A stretch of DNA of 64,000 nt from Sediminibacillus albus (lineage in GTDB: Bacteria > Bacillota > Bacilli > Bacillales > Amphibacillaceae), in contig NZ_FNFL01000005.1 in NCBI RefSeq assembly GCF_900101125.1, forward strand, positions 62,001-126,000, in the 5' to 3' direction. The translations under genes were made by a program, and so were the position numbers. Shown here piece by piece: positions 1 to 8,552 of the stretch (within the stretch, counting starts at the first letter, position 1; each line of letters starts with the position of its first letter). The notes under the pieces are model-generated. The model did not search any database, had not been told where the DNA came from, and was given only the letters and a program-made list of their open reading frames with translations.

Positions 1-529
1 TAATTACAGCAGCAAGGGACGTAGCTTTTACAATATCGAGAAATATATTAGTCAAAGGGGGGATCGCAATCCGAAACGTCTGCGGCAATATGATTCTCCT
101 TAACGTCTGCCAATAACTGAACCCTAGGGCATGCGCTGATTCCCATTGTCCGTACGGCACACTGTTCAGGGCAGAGCGGTTCACTTCAGCTATATAAGCT
201 GCGCTGTTCAGGCCAAAACCGAGCACAGCAGCCACATATGCCGACAATTCAATTCCTGCCACAGGAAGCCCAAAATACAATATAAATAAAAAGACTAAAA
301 TTGGTGTACCTCTCATGAAAGAAATATAAACTCTTGCGGGCCAACGCAGCAATTTTTTCTCTGAAGATCTGGCTAATGCCAAAAACAAACCTAGTAAGAG
401 TCCAAGCGCCATTGCAGCAAACGACACCGCAACCGTCATCGGGAGTCCAGCCAGAACAAACGGCAAATTCTCCAAAGCTAACTCAATATCAAACAAACCA
501 CCAAAAGAAAATCCTTTAAAATCGATCAT
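1..529 (-). CDS. Amino-acid ABC transporter permease (partial, C-terminus outside window)
   Basis: Membrane permease of a polar amino-acid importer of the HisM/GlnP family. About 176 residues are visible. The ATG at 529 opens with MIDFKGFSFGG. Hydrophobic spans follow (LAGLPMTVAVSFAAMALGL and ILVFLFILYFGLPVAG), then the EAA-loop region that contacts the ATPase (SAHALGFSYWQTLRRIILPQ). The reading frame runs off the left edge at ATSLAAVIT, so the last part is missing. It lies 15 bases downstream of the binding-protein gene on the same strand, so the two are surely one operon. The ATPase is presumably beyond the window. Confidence 0.9.
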   Translation of the reverse strand, partial: MIDFKGFSFGGLFDIELALENLPFVLAGLPMTVAVSFAAMALGLLLGLFLALARSSEKKLLRWPARVYISFMRGTPILVFLFILYFGLPVAGIELSAYVAAVLGFGLNSAAYIAEVNRSALNSVPYGQWESAHALGFSYWQTLRRIILPQTFRIAIPPLTNIFLDIVKATSLAAVI

Positions 530-544
530 CTACTCACTCACCCT

Positions 545-1432
545 TTACAAGTCGATCCCTTCGATTTCCTGGATTTCTTCTTCAGGTTTTTGGGAAGCAT
601 CTTCTTTATAGAACTTCTCAGCAAGCTCTGTCAATGTGCCGTCCTCGCGCATTTCGTTTAAAACTTCATTGATTTTTTCTGTAAGCTCGTCGGCTCCTTT
701 GGGCATTACCACAGCTTGTTTTGTTGGATGGAATTTAAGATCCGGATGGAGATGAATATCAAAGTCCGGGAAAGCAGCTACACCAAACTTAGATAAAAAG
801 TAATCATTAACAATCACATCTGTTCTTCCATTGTGGACGTCCCGCAAATAGGCTTCATTAGGAGCGTTTCCATAAGTAACTACTTCAGCGCCATAATATT
901 CGGCTATTTGGCTGTAAATCGTTGTCGCACCGCCTCCGGCTTTCTTCCCTTCCAGGTCTTCCAGTTTTTCTATGCCAGAGTTATCTTCTTCCCGCACTAC
1001 CATTGTTGAATACGAATACTTATATGGTTCACTGAAGTTAAACTTTTCTTTGCGGTTGTCTGTAGCCTCGATATCATTAACTGCCACATCAATTCGACCG
1101 CTATTGACTGCCGGAAGCATGCTATCTATACCCATGATTTCGAAAGAAACCTCCAGGTCCAAACGACTGGCTATTTCCCTCATAACCTCAACATCGTACC
1201 CAGTTAATTGATCCTTGTTTTCTCCTTCTCCTTCATAGTAGGAAGCTGCAACTAGTGTTCCAGACGTTCCTGCTACAATTTCTCCTGCTTCTTGTACTTC
1301 TTCCCACTTATTAACATCATCTGTTTCCTTTTCCTGGTTTTTCGAGTTTTGCGAATTTTCATTTCCACCTCCACATGCGCTTAGAGCCAATAATCCAATA
1401 ATTGCTAACAACATGAAATAAACCTTCTTCAT
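545..1432 (-). CDS. Amino-acid ABC transporter substrate-binding lipoprotein (SBP_bac_3)
   Basis: Extracellular solute-binding lipoprotein that captures a polar amino acid and delivers it to the adjacent permease. I start it at 1432 rather than at an upstream in-frame codon, because this gives a clean lipoprotein signal peptide with lipobox LSAC (Cys20) and a GGCGGGG-type ribosome site before the ATG. The 295-residue product has the family-3 fold: the LTGYDVEVMREIASRL segment, the DVAVNDIEATDNRKEKFNFSEPY segment near the hinge, and the VIVNDYFL segment. It resembles cystine/polar amino-acid binders such as TcyA/TcyJ, but the ligand cannot be read from sequence. The C-terminus is an acidic tail. 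Confidence 0.93.
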   Translation of the reverse strand: MKKVYFMLLAIIGLLALSACGGGNENSQNSKNQEKETDDVNKWEEVQEAGEIVAGTSGTLVAASYYEGEGENKDQLTGYDVEVMREIASRLDLEVSFEIMGIDSMLPAVNSGRIDVAVNDIEATDNRKEKFNFSEPYKYSYSTMVVREEDNSGIEKLEDLEGKKAGGGATTIYSQIAEYYGAEVVTYGNAPNEAYLRDVHNGRTDVIVNDYFLSKFGVAAFPDFDIHLHPDLKFHPTKQAVVMPKGADELTEKINEVLNEMREDGTLTELAEKFYKEDASQKPEEEIQEIEGIDL

Positions 1433-1587
1433 TTCATCCCCGCCTTTTCTTTTTGTTATATAAATATCGCTATATAAAAAGATAACAGTATAACCTTTTG
1501 ATTTCAACATATTCTCCCTCTGTTTCAATTGGAAAAATTAGCTGTTATATATAATGGAGTCCATAGTCTGGCTTTTAATCATTCATG

Positions 1588-2149
1588 AAAGAGATTGGGG
1601 CAAAAGCATAGTGGGTATAGTGGCCAAAGCAAAAATCGAACGATGATTCGAATTTCTTAGCATTCGAACTCGTTCGACTTTTCTTTCCGAATATGTAATA
1701 TACCCTGTGGACACAGTGCCAACTCTATTTCTTCCTTCTAACAAGGTTAGGCGCTTAAACATCCGCCGACAGAATACTTCGCTTTCTGTGGCACGGCTTC
1801 TTCCGGGATCTTCAGACTAACTGGAGTCTTTCTACCGCTGATAGGACTTGTTCTTACTACCTTGTATGACGACCGATGCGGAAATACAGGACGCTTTCCG
1901 CGGGCGGCTGGTGAGCCTCCCGCAGGAGTCTCCGTGGATTTCCTCCTCTGAAAGTCTAGGTACTTTTTTTAGCAGTACACACATGCTTCTGATTTACTAA
2001 AGATCGCGGTGTACTAGCGCTTATCAGGTAAAACTACCTACTGTTACAGCGCATCTTTTCCATTACGTAATCAGTCGAATACATGAAGATGGCCTTTAAA
2101 GCTTCATATGCTGTTATCGTTCGGTTTTTGCAAGTGGATTGTTCCAACC
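1588..2149 (-). repeat. Dispersed modular repeat, copy A
   Basis: Non-coding repeat of about 560 bp. As the reverse complement it follows copy B (20121-20821) through most modules. These are a GGTTGG-AAC opening with ACCGAACGATAACAGCATATGAAG, a GCGCTAGTAC box, a GGAGGAAATCCACGGAGACTC core, a CATAC/GCAAG-TAGTAAG link, a CCTTGTTAGAAGGAAG box, and a terminal AAAAATCGAACGA hairpin followed by TTGGCCACTAT. The hairpin here (about 1641-1692) is less perfect than in copies B and C. No gene is credible inside. It fills most of the gap between the ABC transporter and yfkH. Confidence 0.78.
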
Positions 2150-2161
2150 ATATGTTATGCA

Positions 2162-2998
2162 TTAAATATGATAATTATTGTTCCGGTATTTCTCAAACAG
2201 CGCATTTATTTCTCCACCGCCAATAATAATCATCCCGGAAATATAAAACCAAATCATTAAGACGATCACGCCGCCAAGACTGCCATATGCAGCAGAATAA
2301 TTCCCCATCGTGTCTACGTAGTAGGAGAAGGCCAGGGAAACCAGCTGCCAGCCAATCGTTGCAAAAGCAGCCCCTACAGCTGCATCCTTAAAGTACACTT
2401 TTTTATTTGGTGCCATTTTATATAACGCCAGCAAAACGACAAAGAACACAACAAAGGAAATAACCCATCGCAAAGCATTCCACAATTGCAGAAAATCGGC
2501 TGATAATCCCCAAAAAGAGAATAAATAAATACCAATTGCCTTTCCGAATATTGGCAAAAGGAAGGCAACCGCTATTACTAGCACCATTGCGATGGTCAAT
2601 ATGACTGCGATCAGCCTGGCTACCAGAAAAGAGCGATCCTCTTCCACATTATAAGCAGTGTTTAACGATCGGATAATAGCATTGATTCCATTCGAAGCAG
2701 TCCATAAAGTGGCCAGAATAGTAACTGATAGCAAACCACCATTTTTCTTGTTGGCGATTTCACTTACATTTTTATTTATTAATTGAAATGTTTCCTCGGG
2801 AGCGTAAATAGAAATAACCCTCATGATATCAGCTTGCGTTAATGGCAAATAGCCTATTAATGTAATAAAAAACAGTAAAAACGGAAATAAGGATAAAAGG
2901 AAAAAAAAGGCAAGCTGTGCTGCCATACCAGGAACATCATCACTTACCGTCCGCTTGAATAGCTGCTTGCCAAAGCTGACTACTTTCAGAAATTTCAT
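2162..2998 (-). CDS. yfkH: YihY/BrkB-family inner membrane protein
   Basis: Polytopic membrane protein of the YihY/BrkB family, once misnamed ribonuclease BN; transport function is unproven. The 278-residue product shows family hallmarks: DDVPGMAAQLAFFFLLSLFP at the N-terminus, a TLWTASNGINAIIRSLN segment, and a last helix with YSAAYGSLGGVIVLMIWFY. About six membrane spans. The start at 2998 is chosen over the upstream codon at 3052 because GAAGGAGA sits at the right distance. It is the third gene of a leftward yfkJ-yfkI-yfkH set, in the same order as in B. subtilis, 34 bases after yfkI. Confidence 0.88.
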   Translation of the reverse strand: MKFLKVVSFGKQLFKRTVSDDVPGMAAQLAFFFLLSLFPFLLFFITLIGYLPLTQADIMRVISIYAPEETFQLINKNVSEIANKKNGGLLSVTILATLWTASNGINAIIRSLNTAYNVEEDRSFLVARLIAVILTIAMVLVIAVAFLLPIFGKAIGIYLFSFWGLSADFLQLWNALRWVISFVVFFVVLLALYKMAPNKKVYFKDAAVGAAFATIGWQLVSLAFSYYVDTMGNYSAAYGSLGGVIVLMIWFYISGMIIIGGGEINALFEKYRNNNYHI

Positions 2999-3032
2999 CT
3001 TTTCTCCTTCTTTTTCTTTATTAGTAAGCAGC

Positions 3033-3326
3033 TTATTGCTGCTGATCGTCATCCAGACTGCTGACTTTCTCCAAGGTGTCTTGTACTTGATTCATGATTT
3101 GCAAGGCGCTTTCTGCTCCCTGTGAAAGGTTTCCTGCTATATTTTCATAACGATCCCGCAGGTTATGCACTGCTTCTGAAGGGTTTTTCATATAATAGCT
3201 TGTCCCGCTGCCTGCTTTTTTCATACCGCCGACAAATTGATTCCTTGTATCGCGGTCGCATAAAGAAATGAGCCCTCCTACGGCTGCTCCGACAATAATC
3301 CCAGTTGCTAACTTTGATCTACTCAT
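3033..3326 (-). CDS. yfkI: YtxH-like small protein (YfkI position)
   Basis: Small protein of 97 residues with a short glycine-rich hydrophobic N-terminal span (ATGIIVGAAVGGLISL), then a charged, probably helical tail rich in Q, E and D, ending DDDQQQ. This is the layout of the YtxH family: membrane-tethered gas-vesicle/stress-type proteins of unknown biochemical role. Its start overlaps the last 8 bases of yfkJ, so translational coupling is likely. The symbol rests on position between yfkJ and yfkH as much as on sequence. Confidence 0.72.
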   Translation of the reverse strand: MSRSKLATGIIVGAAVGGLISLCDRDTRNQFVGGMKKAGSGTSYYMKNPSEAVHNLRDRYENIAGNLSQGAESALQIMNQVQDTLEKVSSLDDDQQQ

Positions 3327-3813
3327 TTAATCCACTCCTCGTTGGTAGGTGATGGTCTGATTTTATTTTATCCAATAACTGTTGACAACCTAAATCAACC
3401 AGCTCATATACATAGTCAAAATTGCCAGTGAAATAAGGATCTGGAATGTTGGCTTCCCGAGGATCCATCACAAAATCCATTAATCTTGCGATGGTTACTC
3501 CTTCTGGCGCTTCTCTTATCAGGGAAAGATCACTTAAATTGTTCTCATCCATGGCAATAATATAAGTGAAATCTTCCCAATCCTGTGCTCTTACCTGCCT
3601 AGCCGTAATATCGGCATAGGAAATGGCCATCTGGTCCAATATCTCTCTGGTCCCCTCGTGAGGTAGTTTGCCACTATGCCAGTTTCCAATTCCGGCTGAA
3701 TCGGCAGTTATTTGATGCTGAAGCCCTTCCTTTACTACCTTATCCCGAAAGACCCCTTCCGCCATTGGTGATCGGCAAATATTGCCTAAGCATACAAATA
3801 GAACCTTAATCAC
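3319..3813 (-). CDS. yfkJ: Low-molecular-weight protein-tyrosine phosphatase
   Basis: Cytoplasmic LMW protein tyrosine phosphatase of 164 residues. The P-loop near the N-terminus reads VCLGNICRSPMAEG, giving the CX5R(S) motif with nucleophile Cys8 and Arg14. The general-acid loop is DPYF with Asp125. Length and motif spacing are normal for the family. It is the first gene of the leftward yfkJ-I-H operon. In B. subtilis the orthologue is linked to ethanol stress; that is family knowledge, not seen here. Confidence 0.93.
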   Translation of the reverse strand: MIKVLFVCLGNICRSPMAEGVFRDKVVKEGLQHQITADSAGIGNWHSGKLPHEGTREILDQMAISYADITARQVRAQDWEDFTYIIAMDENNLSDLSLIREAPEGVTIARLMDFVMDPREANIPDPYFTGNFDYVYELVDLGCQQLLDKIKSDHHLPTRSGLNE

Positions 3814-4132
3814 GTTACATCTTCACCTGCTTTCATTCACTTCTCATTTTTCCTCTTTATAAATGTAACGTTTCTTTTCCCTTTTTTCACTTGTTACACA
3901 CTCATTCAGCTTTGTTCTTCACAAAAAAGGTTAAAACCTTTGCTGCCCCAATATTAAAAATTCGCTGCCAACCTGCTTTTCTCCTCCCAGGACAAAACCA
4001 TTCCGTCTATATCCTTCTCCTGGCAGAGTATTATTATTTAAAAAACGGCTCTGTCCATTTTTTGCTTGACTTTTTAAGCGAATTTTCGGAAAATTTTAAT
4101 TAGTACTTACTTTTGTTAAAAGGGGGAAAACT
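3814..4132. other. Divergent intergenic region
   Basis: 319 bases between the divergent yfkJ and AGCS symporter genes. It must hold both promoters. A TTGACT at 4067-4072 upstream of the symporter is a possible -35 box, but no convincing -10 follows at the right distance. The short open frames here are unsupported by ribosome sites. Confidence 0.5.
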
Positions 4133-5512
4133 ATGGGGAAAGACAGTAGATTTTTAGAACTCATCAATAGCATAAGCGGCTATGTCTGGGGCCCGCCATT
4201 ACTTATTTTACTGGTGGGGACAGGTGTATATTTAACGCTGAGACTTGGTTTTTTGCAAATCCGGGCGTTACCTTACGCGTTAAAGCTGGCATTCAGTCCA
4301 GGCAAGCAGGATAAAAAGTCACAGGGTGATATCAGTCACTACCAAGCATTGACAACGGCGATGGCTGCTACCATCGGTACCGGTAATATCGCCGGTGTAG
4401 CTACTGCTGTTGTGTTGGGCGGTCCCGGCGCAGTTTTCTGGATGTGGATTACCGCTTTATTCGGGATGGCTACTAAGTACGCAGAAGCAATCCTGGCGGT
4501 TAAATACAGGGTAACGGACAGTAAAGGTGAAATGTCCGGCGGTCCTATGTATTATTTGGAAAAAGGCCTGAAGGCAAAGTGGCTCGGAATTCTCTTCGCT
4601 ATATTTGGCGCCATCGCAGCTTTTGGGATCGGTAATATGGTCCAGGCTAACTCTGTCTCAGACGTACTTGAAACATCGTTTAGCATTCCTACTTGGGTTA
4701 CCGGAGTAATTTTGACGGTATTGGTCTTTTTAGTTATTATTGGCGGGATTAAAAGCATTGGAAGAGTAACCTCTTTTTTCGTTCCAATCATGGCAGCCTT
4801 TTATGTTCTTGGCGGTCTTATTATCATTATCATGAATTTCGACCTAGTGCCGGCTGCTTTTGGAACCATTTTCTCTGACGCCTTTACCGGCAGTGCTGTC
4901 GGAGGCGGTATTTTAGGATCTGTAATCAGGTATGGTGTGGCAAGAGGAGTATTCTCCAACGAAGCTGGTCTAGGATCGGCGCCAATTGCCGCAGCAGCAG
5001 CCAGGACAGATTACCCGGGACGCCAGGCATTGGTATCTATGACCCAGGTGTTTATCGACACGATTATAGTTTGTACCATTACCGGGCTGACCATCGTCAT
5101 GGCCGGCCAATATTCCGGCGGATTGGATGGGGCTGACTTAACGTCAGAGTCGTTCGGTGTCTTTCTTGGTAATACTGGGACTTACATTGTGGCGATCGGT
5201 ATTATCTTTTTCGCCTTCTCCACACTTGTGGGCTGGTCTTATTATGGAGAAAAGTGCTTTGGCTATCTCTTTAGTGAAAAAGCAATTCCTTATTATCGCC
5301 TCGTTTTTGTTCTCTTCGTTTTTGTTGGCTCTGTCGCCGCTTTGGATGTAGTATGGGGAGTCGCAGATGTCATGAATGGCCTGATGGCCTTCCCTAACTT
5401 AATTGGTCTTCTAGGCTTATCCGGGGTCGTTGCAGCTGAAACGAAAAGGTTCCTCAAGATTGCCAAAGAAGAGAAACAACAGCAACAAGAAGAAAAAAAC
5501 TATGGCACTTAA
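4133..5512 (+). CDS. Sodium:alanine (AGCS) symporter family protein
   Basis: Sodium-coupled amino-acid importer of the AGCS (AlsT/DagA) family, 459 residues and about ten membrane spans. Recognisable family blocks are [20 protein letters not shown] at the N-terminus, [20 protein letters not shown] (the AGCS signature), [12 protein letters not shown], and [20 protein letters not shown]. The start has a strong AAAGGGGG site eight bases upstream. The C-terminus is a charged, glutamine-rich tail ([10 protein letters not shown]). It is monocistronic, divergent from yfkJ. Substrate could be alanine, glycine or glutamine; sequence alone does not decide. Confidence 0.93.
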   Translation: MGKDSRFLELINSISGYVWGPPLLILLVGTGVYLTLRLGFLQIRALPYALKLAFSPGKQDKKSQGDISHYQALTTAMAATIGTGNIAGVATAVVLGGPGAVFWMWITALFGMATKYAEAILAVKYRVTDSKGEMSGGPMYYLEKGLKAKWLGILFAIFGAIAAFGIGNMVQANSVSDVLETSFSIPTWVTGVILTVLVFLVIIGGIKSIGRVTSFFVPIMAAFYVLGGLIIIIMNFDLVPAAFGTIFSDAFTGSAVGGGILGSVIRYGVARGVFSNEAGLGSAPIAAAAARTDYPGRQALVSMTQVFIDTIIVCTITGLTIVMAGQYSGGLDGADLTSESFGVFLGNTGTYIVAIGIIFFAFSTLVGWSYYGEKCFGYLFSEKAIPYYRLVFVLFVFVGSVAALDVVWGVADVMNGLMAFPNLIGLLGLSGVVAAETKRFLKIAKEEKQQQQEEKNYGT

Positions 5513-5584
5513 TGGCCTATGCGAAAAAATTCCCGCTCTCATCGAGGGCACTGAAAAACGGAAGCTCTATAATAGGCAGAATTT

Positions 5585-5863
5585 TTAAAAGCGGTCTATG
5601 TGGGATTTAATTTCCATATAGACTGCTTTTCGTCTAACTTCAAGAGATTTGTGCCCTCTACTCATTAGTTTAACAATTCGTTTCCATTTGCCGTAAAAAT
5701 CGCCATCGACCTTTGAATGCACATGCCTTCGAGACCCGAAGATGATTTTCCAAAGAAGATGATCCTTAGGGACCCCATTTCGTAGAGCCCTTCGTACTGA
5801 TTTACATTCATGGATAATTGGCGATCTAGCATAGAATCCTTCCCTTTTACGTATTCCTTTCAT
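5585..5863 (-). CDS. Unrecognised 92-residue basic protein, possibly a remnant
   Basis: Open frame beginning MKGIRKREGFYARSP and ending EIKSHIDRF. It is strongly basic (many R, K and H) with no membrane span or known motif. I do not recognise the family. The start lies immediately after a 19-bp-stem hairpin (5866-5911), the stop region forms the arm of another hairpin (5587-5630), and no good ribosome site precedes the ATG. It lies inside a segment bounded by inverted repeats, so it may be a fragment of a mobile element rather than a working gene. Confidence 0.3.
   Translation of the reverse strand: MKGIRKREGFYARSPIIHECKSVRRALRNGVPKDHLLWKIIFGSRRHVHSKVDGDFYGKWKRIVKLMSRGHKSLEVRRKAVYMEIKSHIDRF
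5587..5630 (+). terminator. Hairpin with T-rich end after the AGCS symporter
   Basis: AAAAGCGGTCTATGTGG pairs with CCATATAGACTGCTTTT (two G-T pairs), giving a stem of about 17 bp ending in TTTT. It sits 75 bases past the symporter stop and could end that transcript, although it also forms the 3' end of the small leftward frame. Confidence 0.45.
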
Positions 5864-5865
5864 TA

Positions 5866-5911
5866 AAAAAGAGTGATTTTCTTTTATAAATCAAAGAAAA
5901 TCACTCTTTTT
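5866..5911. terminator. Bidirectional hairpin with A/T flanks
   Basis: A perfect 19-bp stem (AAAAAGAGTGATTTTCTTT and its complement) with an 8-base loop and A/T runs on both sides. It works as an intrinsic terminator in either direction and would shield the 5585-5863 frame from the EAL-gene side. Confidence 0.65.
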
Positions 5912-5918
5912 AATTAGC

Positions 5919-6062
5919 CTCTGTTGATTCCGCGATGGGCGATCGGTGGTGACGCCTGCGGGAACAGCACGAGCCGAAGATCCACTTGGTCAAGTGATCT
6001 TCTTGACCAAGTTAGCTGAGGCCGTGCCCGCGGCAAGCATCCACCGACAAAATCAACAAACT
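5919..6062. repeat. Partial modular repeat, copy D
   Basis: A 140-bp structured segment sharing GGGAACAGCACGAG and GAGGCCGTGCCCGCGG with the larger repeats. It is bounded by GTTGAT/ATCAAC and TCGGTGG/CCACCGA inverted repeats. Where other copies carry other sequence, this one has a self-complementary CTTGGTCAAG...CTTGACCAAG hairpin (about 5978-6013). Confidence 0.55.
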
Positions 6063-6151
6063 TTGACAGCACCTTAAGGTAAAAAGGACTTTTCAGTGGG
6101 CTCCTCATTCAACGCGAACATTTTTATGATTCAGCTCGATATTATGTATCT

Positions 6152-8326
6152 TTAGCCCCTAACCAGCATATCTTCGAATTCTATCGCAGGCACTGGCCTG
6201 CTATAATAATATCCTTGGTAATAGTCGCATTTTTGGTTTCTTAAAAACTCCAATGCTTCTCTTTCTTCCACTCCCTCGGCAACTACTTTTACACCGAAAG
6301 TGTGGGCAAGCTGAATCATTGCTTTGACTATTTCTGCATTACTAGGCTCTGTATAGGCATCTCTGATAAACGATTGATCAATTTTCAAATGGTTAATTGG
6401 AAATTTCCGCAAATATCCAAACGATGAATAACCTGTCCCGAAGTCATCTATCGACAATGTAATCCCCATCGCTCTTAACTCATTCATTGTTTTGATGCAT
6501 TCCTCGGTGTTCTGCATCACACTATTTTCGGTTATTTCCAAATCAAGGCATTCCGGCGGCATATCTGTTTCATGCAAGATACGCCTGACTTTTTCAGTAA
6601 AATCGTTTCTTTGAATTTCCAGAGCCGACACATTAATTGCTACCCGCTGCTGCTTATAGCCAGCCTCTTTCCATTGTTTTTGCTGTCGACAGGCTTCCTT
6701 GATCACCCATTCGCCTAATTGGATAATCAGCCCCGTTTCCTCGGCCAACGCAATGAATTTTTGCGGAGGAATATCGCCACGTTCCGGATGAAACCATCTC
6801 GTCAAGGCCTCCATTCCGATAATCTCCCCTGTCACCACATCTATTTTCGGCTGGTAATAAAGGGTCAATTCTTCTTTGCTTATCGCTCTCCGCAGCTCGC
6901 CTTCCAACAAAATCAAATCATTATACGTTTGATTCATTTTTTTTGAGTAAAATAATTTACCGTTTCGTCCGTTCACCTTACAATAATGCATCGCAATTCC
7001 TGCGTAATTAATCAATTGCTCAGAAGTACTGCCATCTTTATCATATTGGCTAATGCCAATGGAACAAGTGATAAAAAATTCTTTTCCGGCTACCGTTAAC
7101 GGTTTGTTGATTTGTTTTAATATTTGTTCACCAAGCAATTCTAAATCTTCCTGGCAAAATTGTTCTGTCAGAACGAAAATAAATTCGTCACCGCCATAGC
7201 GGTAAAGGCTTCCTTTTCCCTTAATGACATGCTGGATTCGATCAGCAATCGAGGAGATGACTTGATCACCAGCGAACTGTCCCATGGCATCGTTTATGTA
7301 TTTTAGACGGTCCAAATCACAATAAAAGAGGGCGAACCGCCCTTTGTTTTCAGCTATCCACTGATCCAAATCATTCCTAAGCTTGCTCCGGTTCGGCAGG
7401 TCTGTCAACTGGTCATGATATGCTAAATGACGGACTTGATGTTCTGCTTCCTCGAGTGATGTGATATCCACCGCCGACCCCACCACTTCGACCACATTGC
7501 CTGCTTCAATGATCGGCGAAAGTGTAAAATACAAACACAATTCACTGAACGTATATTTAAAATCAACTTCATTTCCTTGAAATGCTTCTTCGTATCTAGA
7601 TTGGAAAAAAGAAAATCTCTCAGAATCTAAATCGACGATTTCTTCAAGAAAGATACCCCCGGCAAGCTCTGTTGGAAGACCAACCTTTTTGGCAAGCCTT
7701 CCCTCGATCATAGTATGTAAATACCGTCCGGATTCGCCGGTTTTCTCCACCTTATACACCATATTTATCAGTGCTTCGAAGGTGCGCTTAAAATCACTTT
7801 TCATTGTCTTGACTAACTTGGTCTCCATTTCCTTCTGCTTGGTTATGTCAGTTCGGAAAGCAATAAATGAACCAGGTTGAGATTCTGCATCAAGTAAAGG
7901 AATGATTGTCGTTTGCAGCCACATATGGCTGCCACGCTTACTTTTATTTTTAATTTCTCCCCGCCAGACGTCCCCGGCTTTAATGGTGTTCCATAACTCG
8001 CGGAAAAAATTCGTCGAATGATGACCGGAATTGATGACTCGGTGGGTATTGCCAATCAATTCTTCTGCAGTATATCCTGTCATTCCACAGAAATTATCAT
8101 CAACATAAGTAATGATTCCTTGTTTATTAGTAATGGTTATTGTCGTATCCGAACGATCGATCGCACTCTTTAAATCATTAAACACATGAAAGTTTTCCAT
8201 TACAAATACTCTTAGTTGGTTAAGTAACTGTGATGATTCGTCGTGAAAACCGACAGCCTCCAGCTGACTAAACAGGTCTTCCAACTTTTGTCGATCAAAG
8301 ATATTATCTAAGTTTAATAGAGTCAT
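6152..8326 (-). CDS. PAS-GGDEF-EAL protein (cyclic-di-GMP turnover)
   Basis: Cytoplasmic 724-residue sensor/enzyme for cyclic di-GMP. A PAS domain covers about residues 60-165 and a second PAS-like segment about 180-290. A GGDEF domain follows with intact RYGGDEF at 376-382, then an EAL domain with MEAL (505-508), DDFGTGYS and KVVAEGVEE. Both catalytic signatures look intact. The position normally holding the RxxD inhibitory I-site reads KGKG, so product inhibition may be absent. No membrane span is seen. The start at 8326 follows AAAGGTGA; an upstream GTG at 8371 has no ribosome site. Architecture resembles B. subtilis YkoW, but orthology is not established. Monocistronic. Confidence 0.95.
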   Translation of the reverse strand: MTLLNLDNIFDRQKLEDLFSQLEAVGFHDESSQLLNQLRVFVMENFHVFNDLKSAIDRSDTTITITNKQGIITYVDDNFCGMTGYTAEELIGNTHRVINSGHHSTNFFRELWNTIKAGDVWRGEIKNKSKRGSHMWLQTTIIPLLDAESQPGSFIAFRTDITKQKEMETKLVKTMKSDFKRTFEALINMVYKVEKTGESGRYLHTMIEGRLAKKVGLPTELAGGIFLEEIVDLDSERFSFFQSRYEEAFQGNEVDFKYTFSELCLYFTLSPIIEAGNVVEVVGSAVDITSLEEAEHQVRHLAYHDQLTDLPNRSKLRNDLDQWIAENKGRFALFYCDLDRLKYINDAMGQFAGDQVISSIADRIQHVIKGKGSLYRYGGDEFIFVLTEQFCQEDLELLGEQILKQINKPLTVAGKEFFITCSIGISQYDKDGSTSEQLINYAGIAMHYCKVNGRNGKLFYSKKMNQTYNDLILLEGELRRAISKEELTLYYQPKIDVVTGEIIGMEALTRWFHPERGDIPPQKFIALAEETGLIIQLGEWVIKEACRQQKQWKEAGYKQQRVAINVSALEIQRNDFTEKVRRILHETDMPPECLDLEITENSVMQNTEECIKTMNELRAMGITLSIDDFGTGYSSFGYLRKFPINHLKIDQSFIRDAYTEPSNAEIVKAMIQLAHTFGVKVVAEGVEEREALEFLRNQKCDYYQGYYYSRPVPAIEFEDMLVRG

Positions 8327-8552
8327 AATAGTCACCTTTAACTTAATGAAAAATGTGAGATTAATTACCACTTAAGTATATCTAAAAAGGAAACAAATGT
8401 ATATGCCATAATAAATAACCAATACATCGCTAAATATGATGAACCATTCAAAGGATGTACAAAAATGTCCAATGCTGCTTCGGACGCTGAAAAAGGCTTA
8501 ACAGTACAGGAAATATCGATTAATGACAATAGTTGCCTATCCTTGTCGATGT

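Larger units (their letters stand above)
5544..6103. mobile_element. Possible decayed insertion element bounded by inverted repeats
   Basis: GAGGGCACTGAAAA at 5544-5557 is matched on the other strand by GAGCCCACTGAAAA at 6090-6103 (12 of 14 bases). These could be terminal inverted repeats of a 560-bp non-autonomous or decayed element. Between them lie one 92-codon open frame of unknown family, two strong hairpins and partial repeat copy D. No transposase motif is recognisable and I see no clear target duplication, so this is an inference. Confidence 0.33.

Noticed and set aside
3891..4103. 70-codon plus-strand frame upstream of the AGCS symporter
   Set aside because: No ribosome site, composition unlike protein, and it fills the divergent promoter region.
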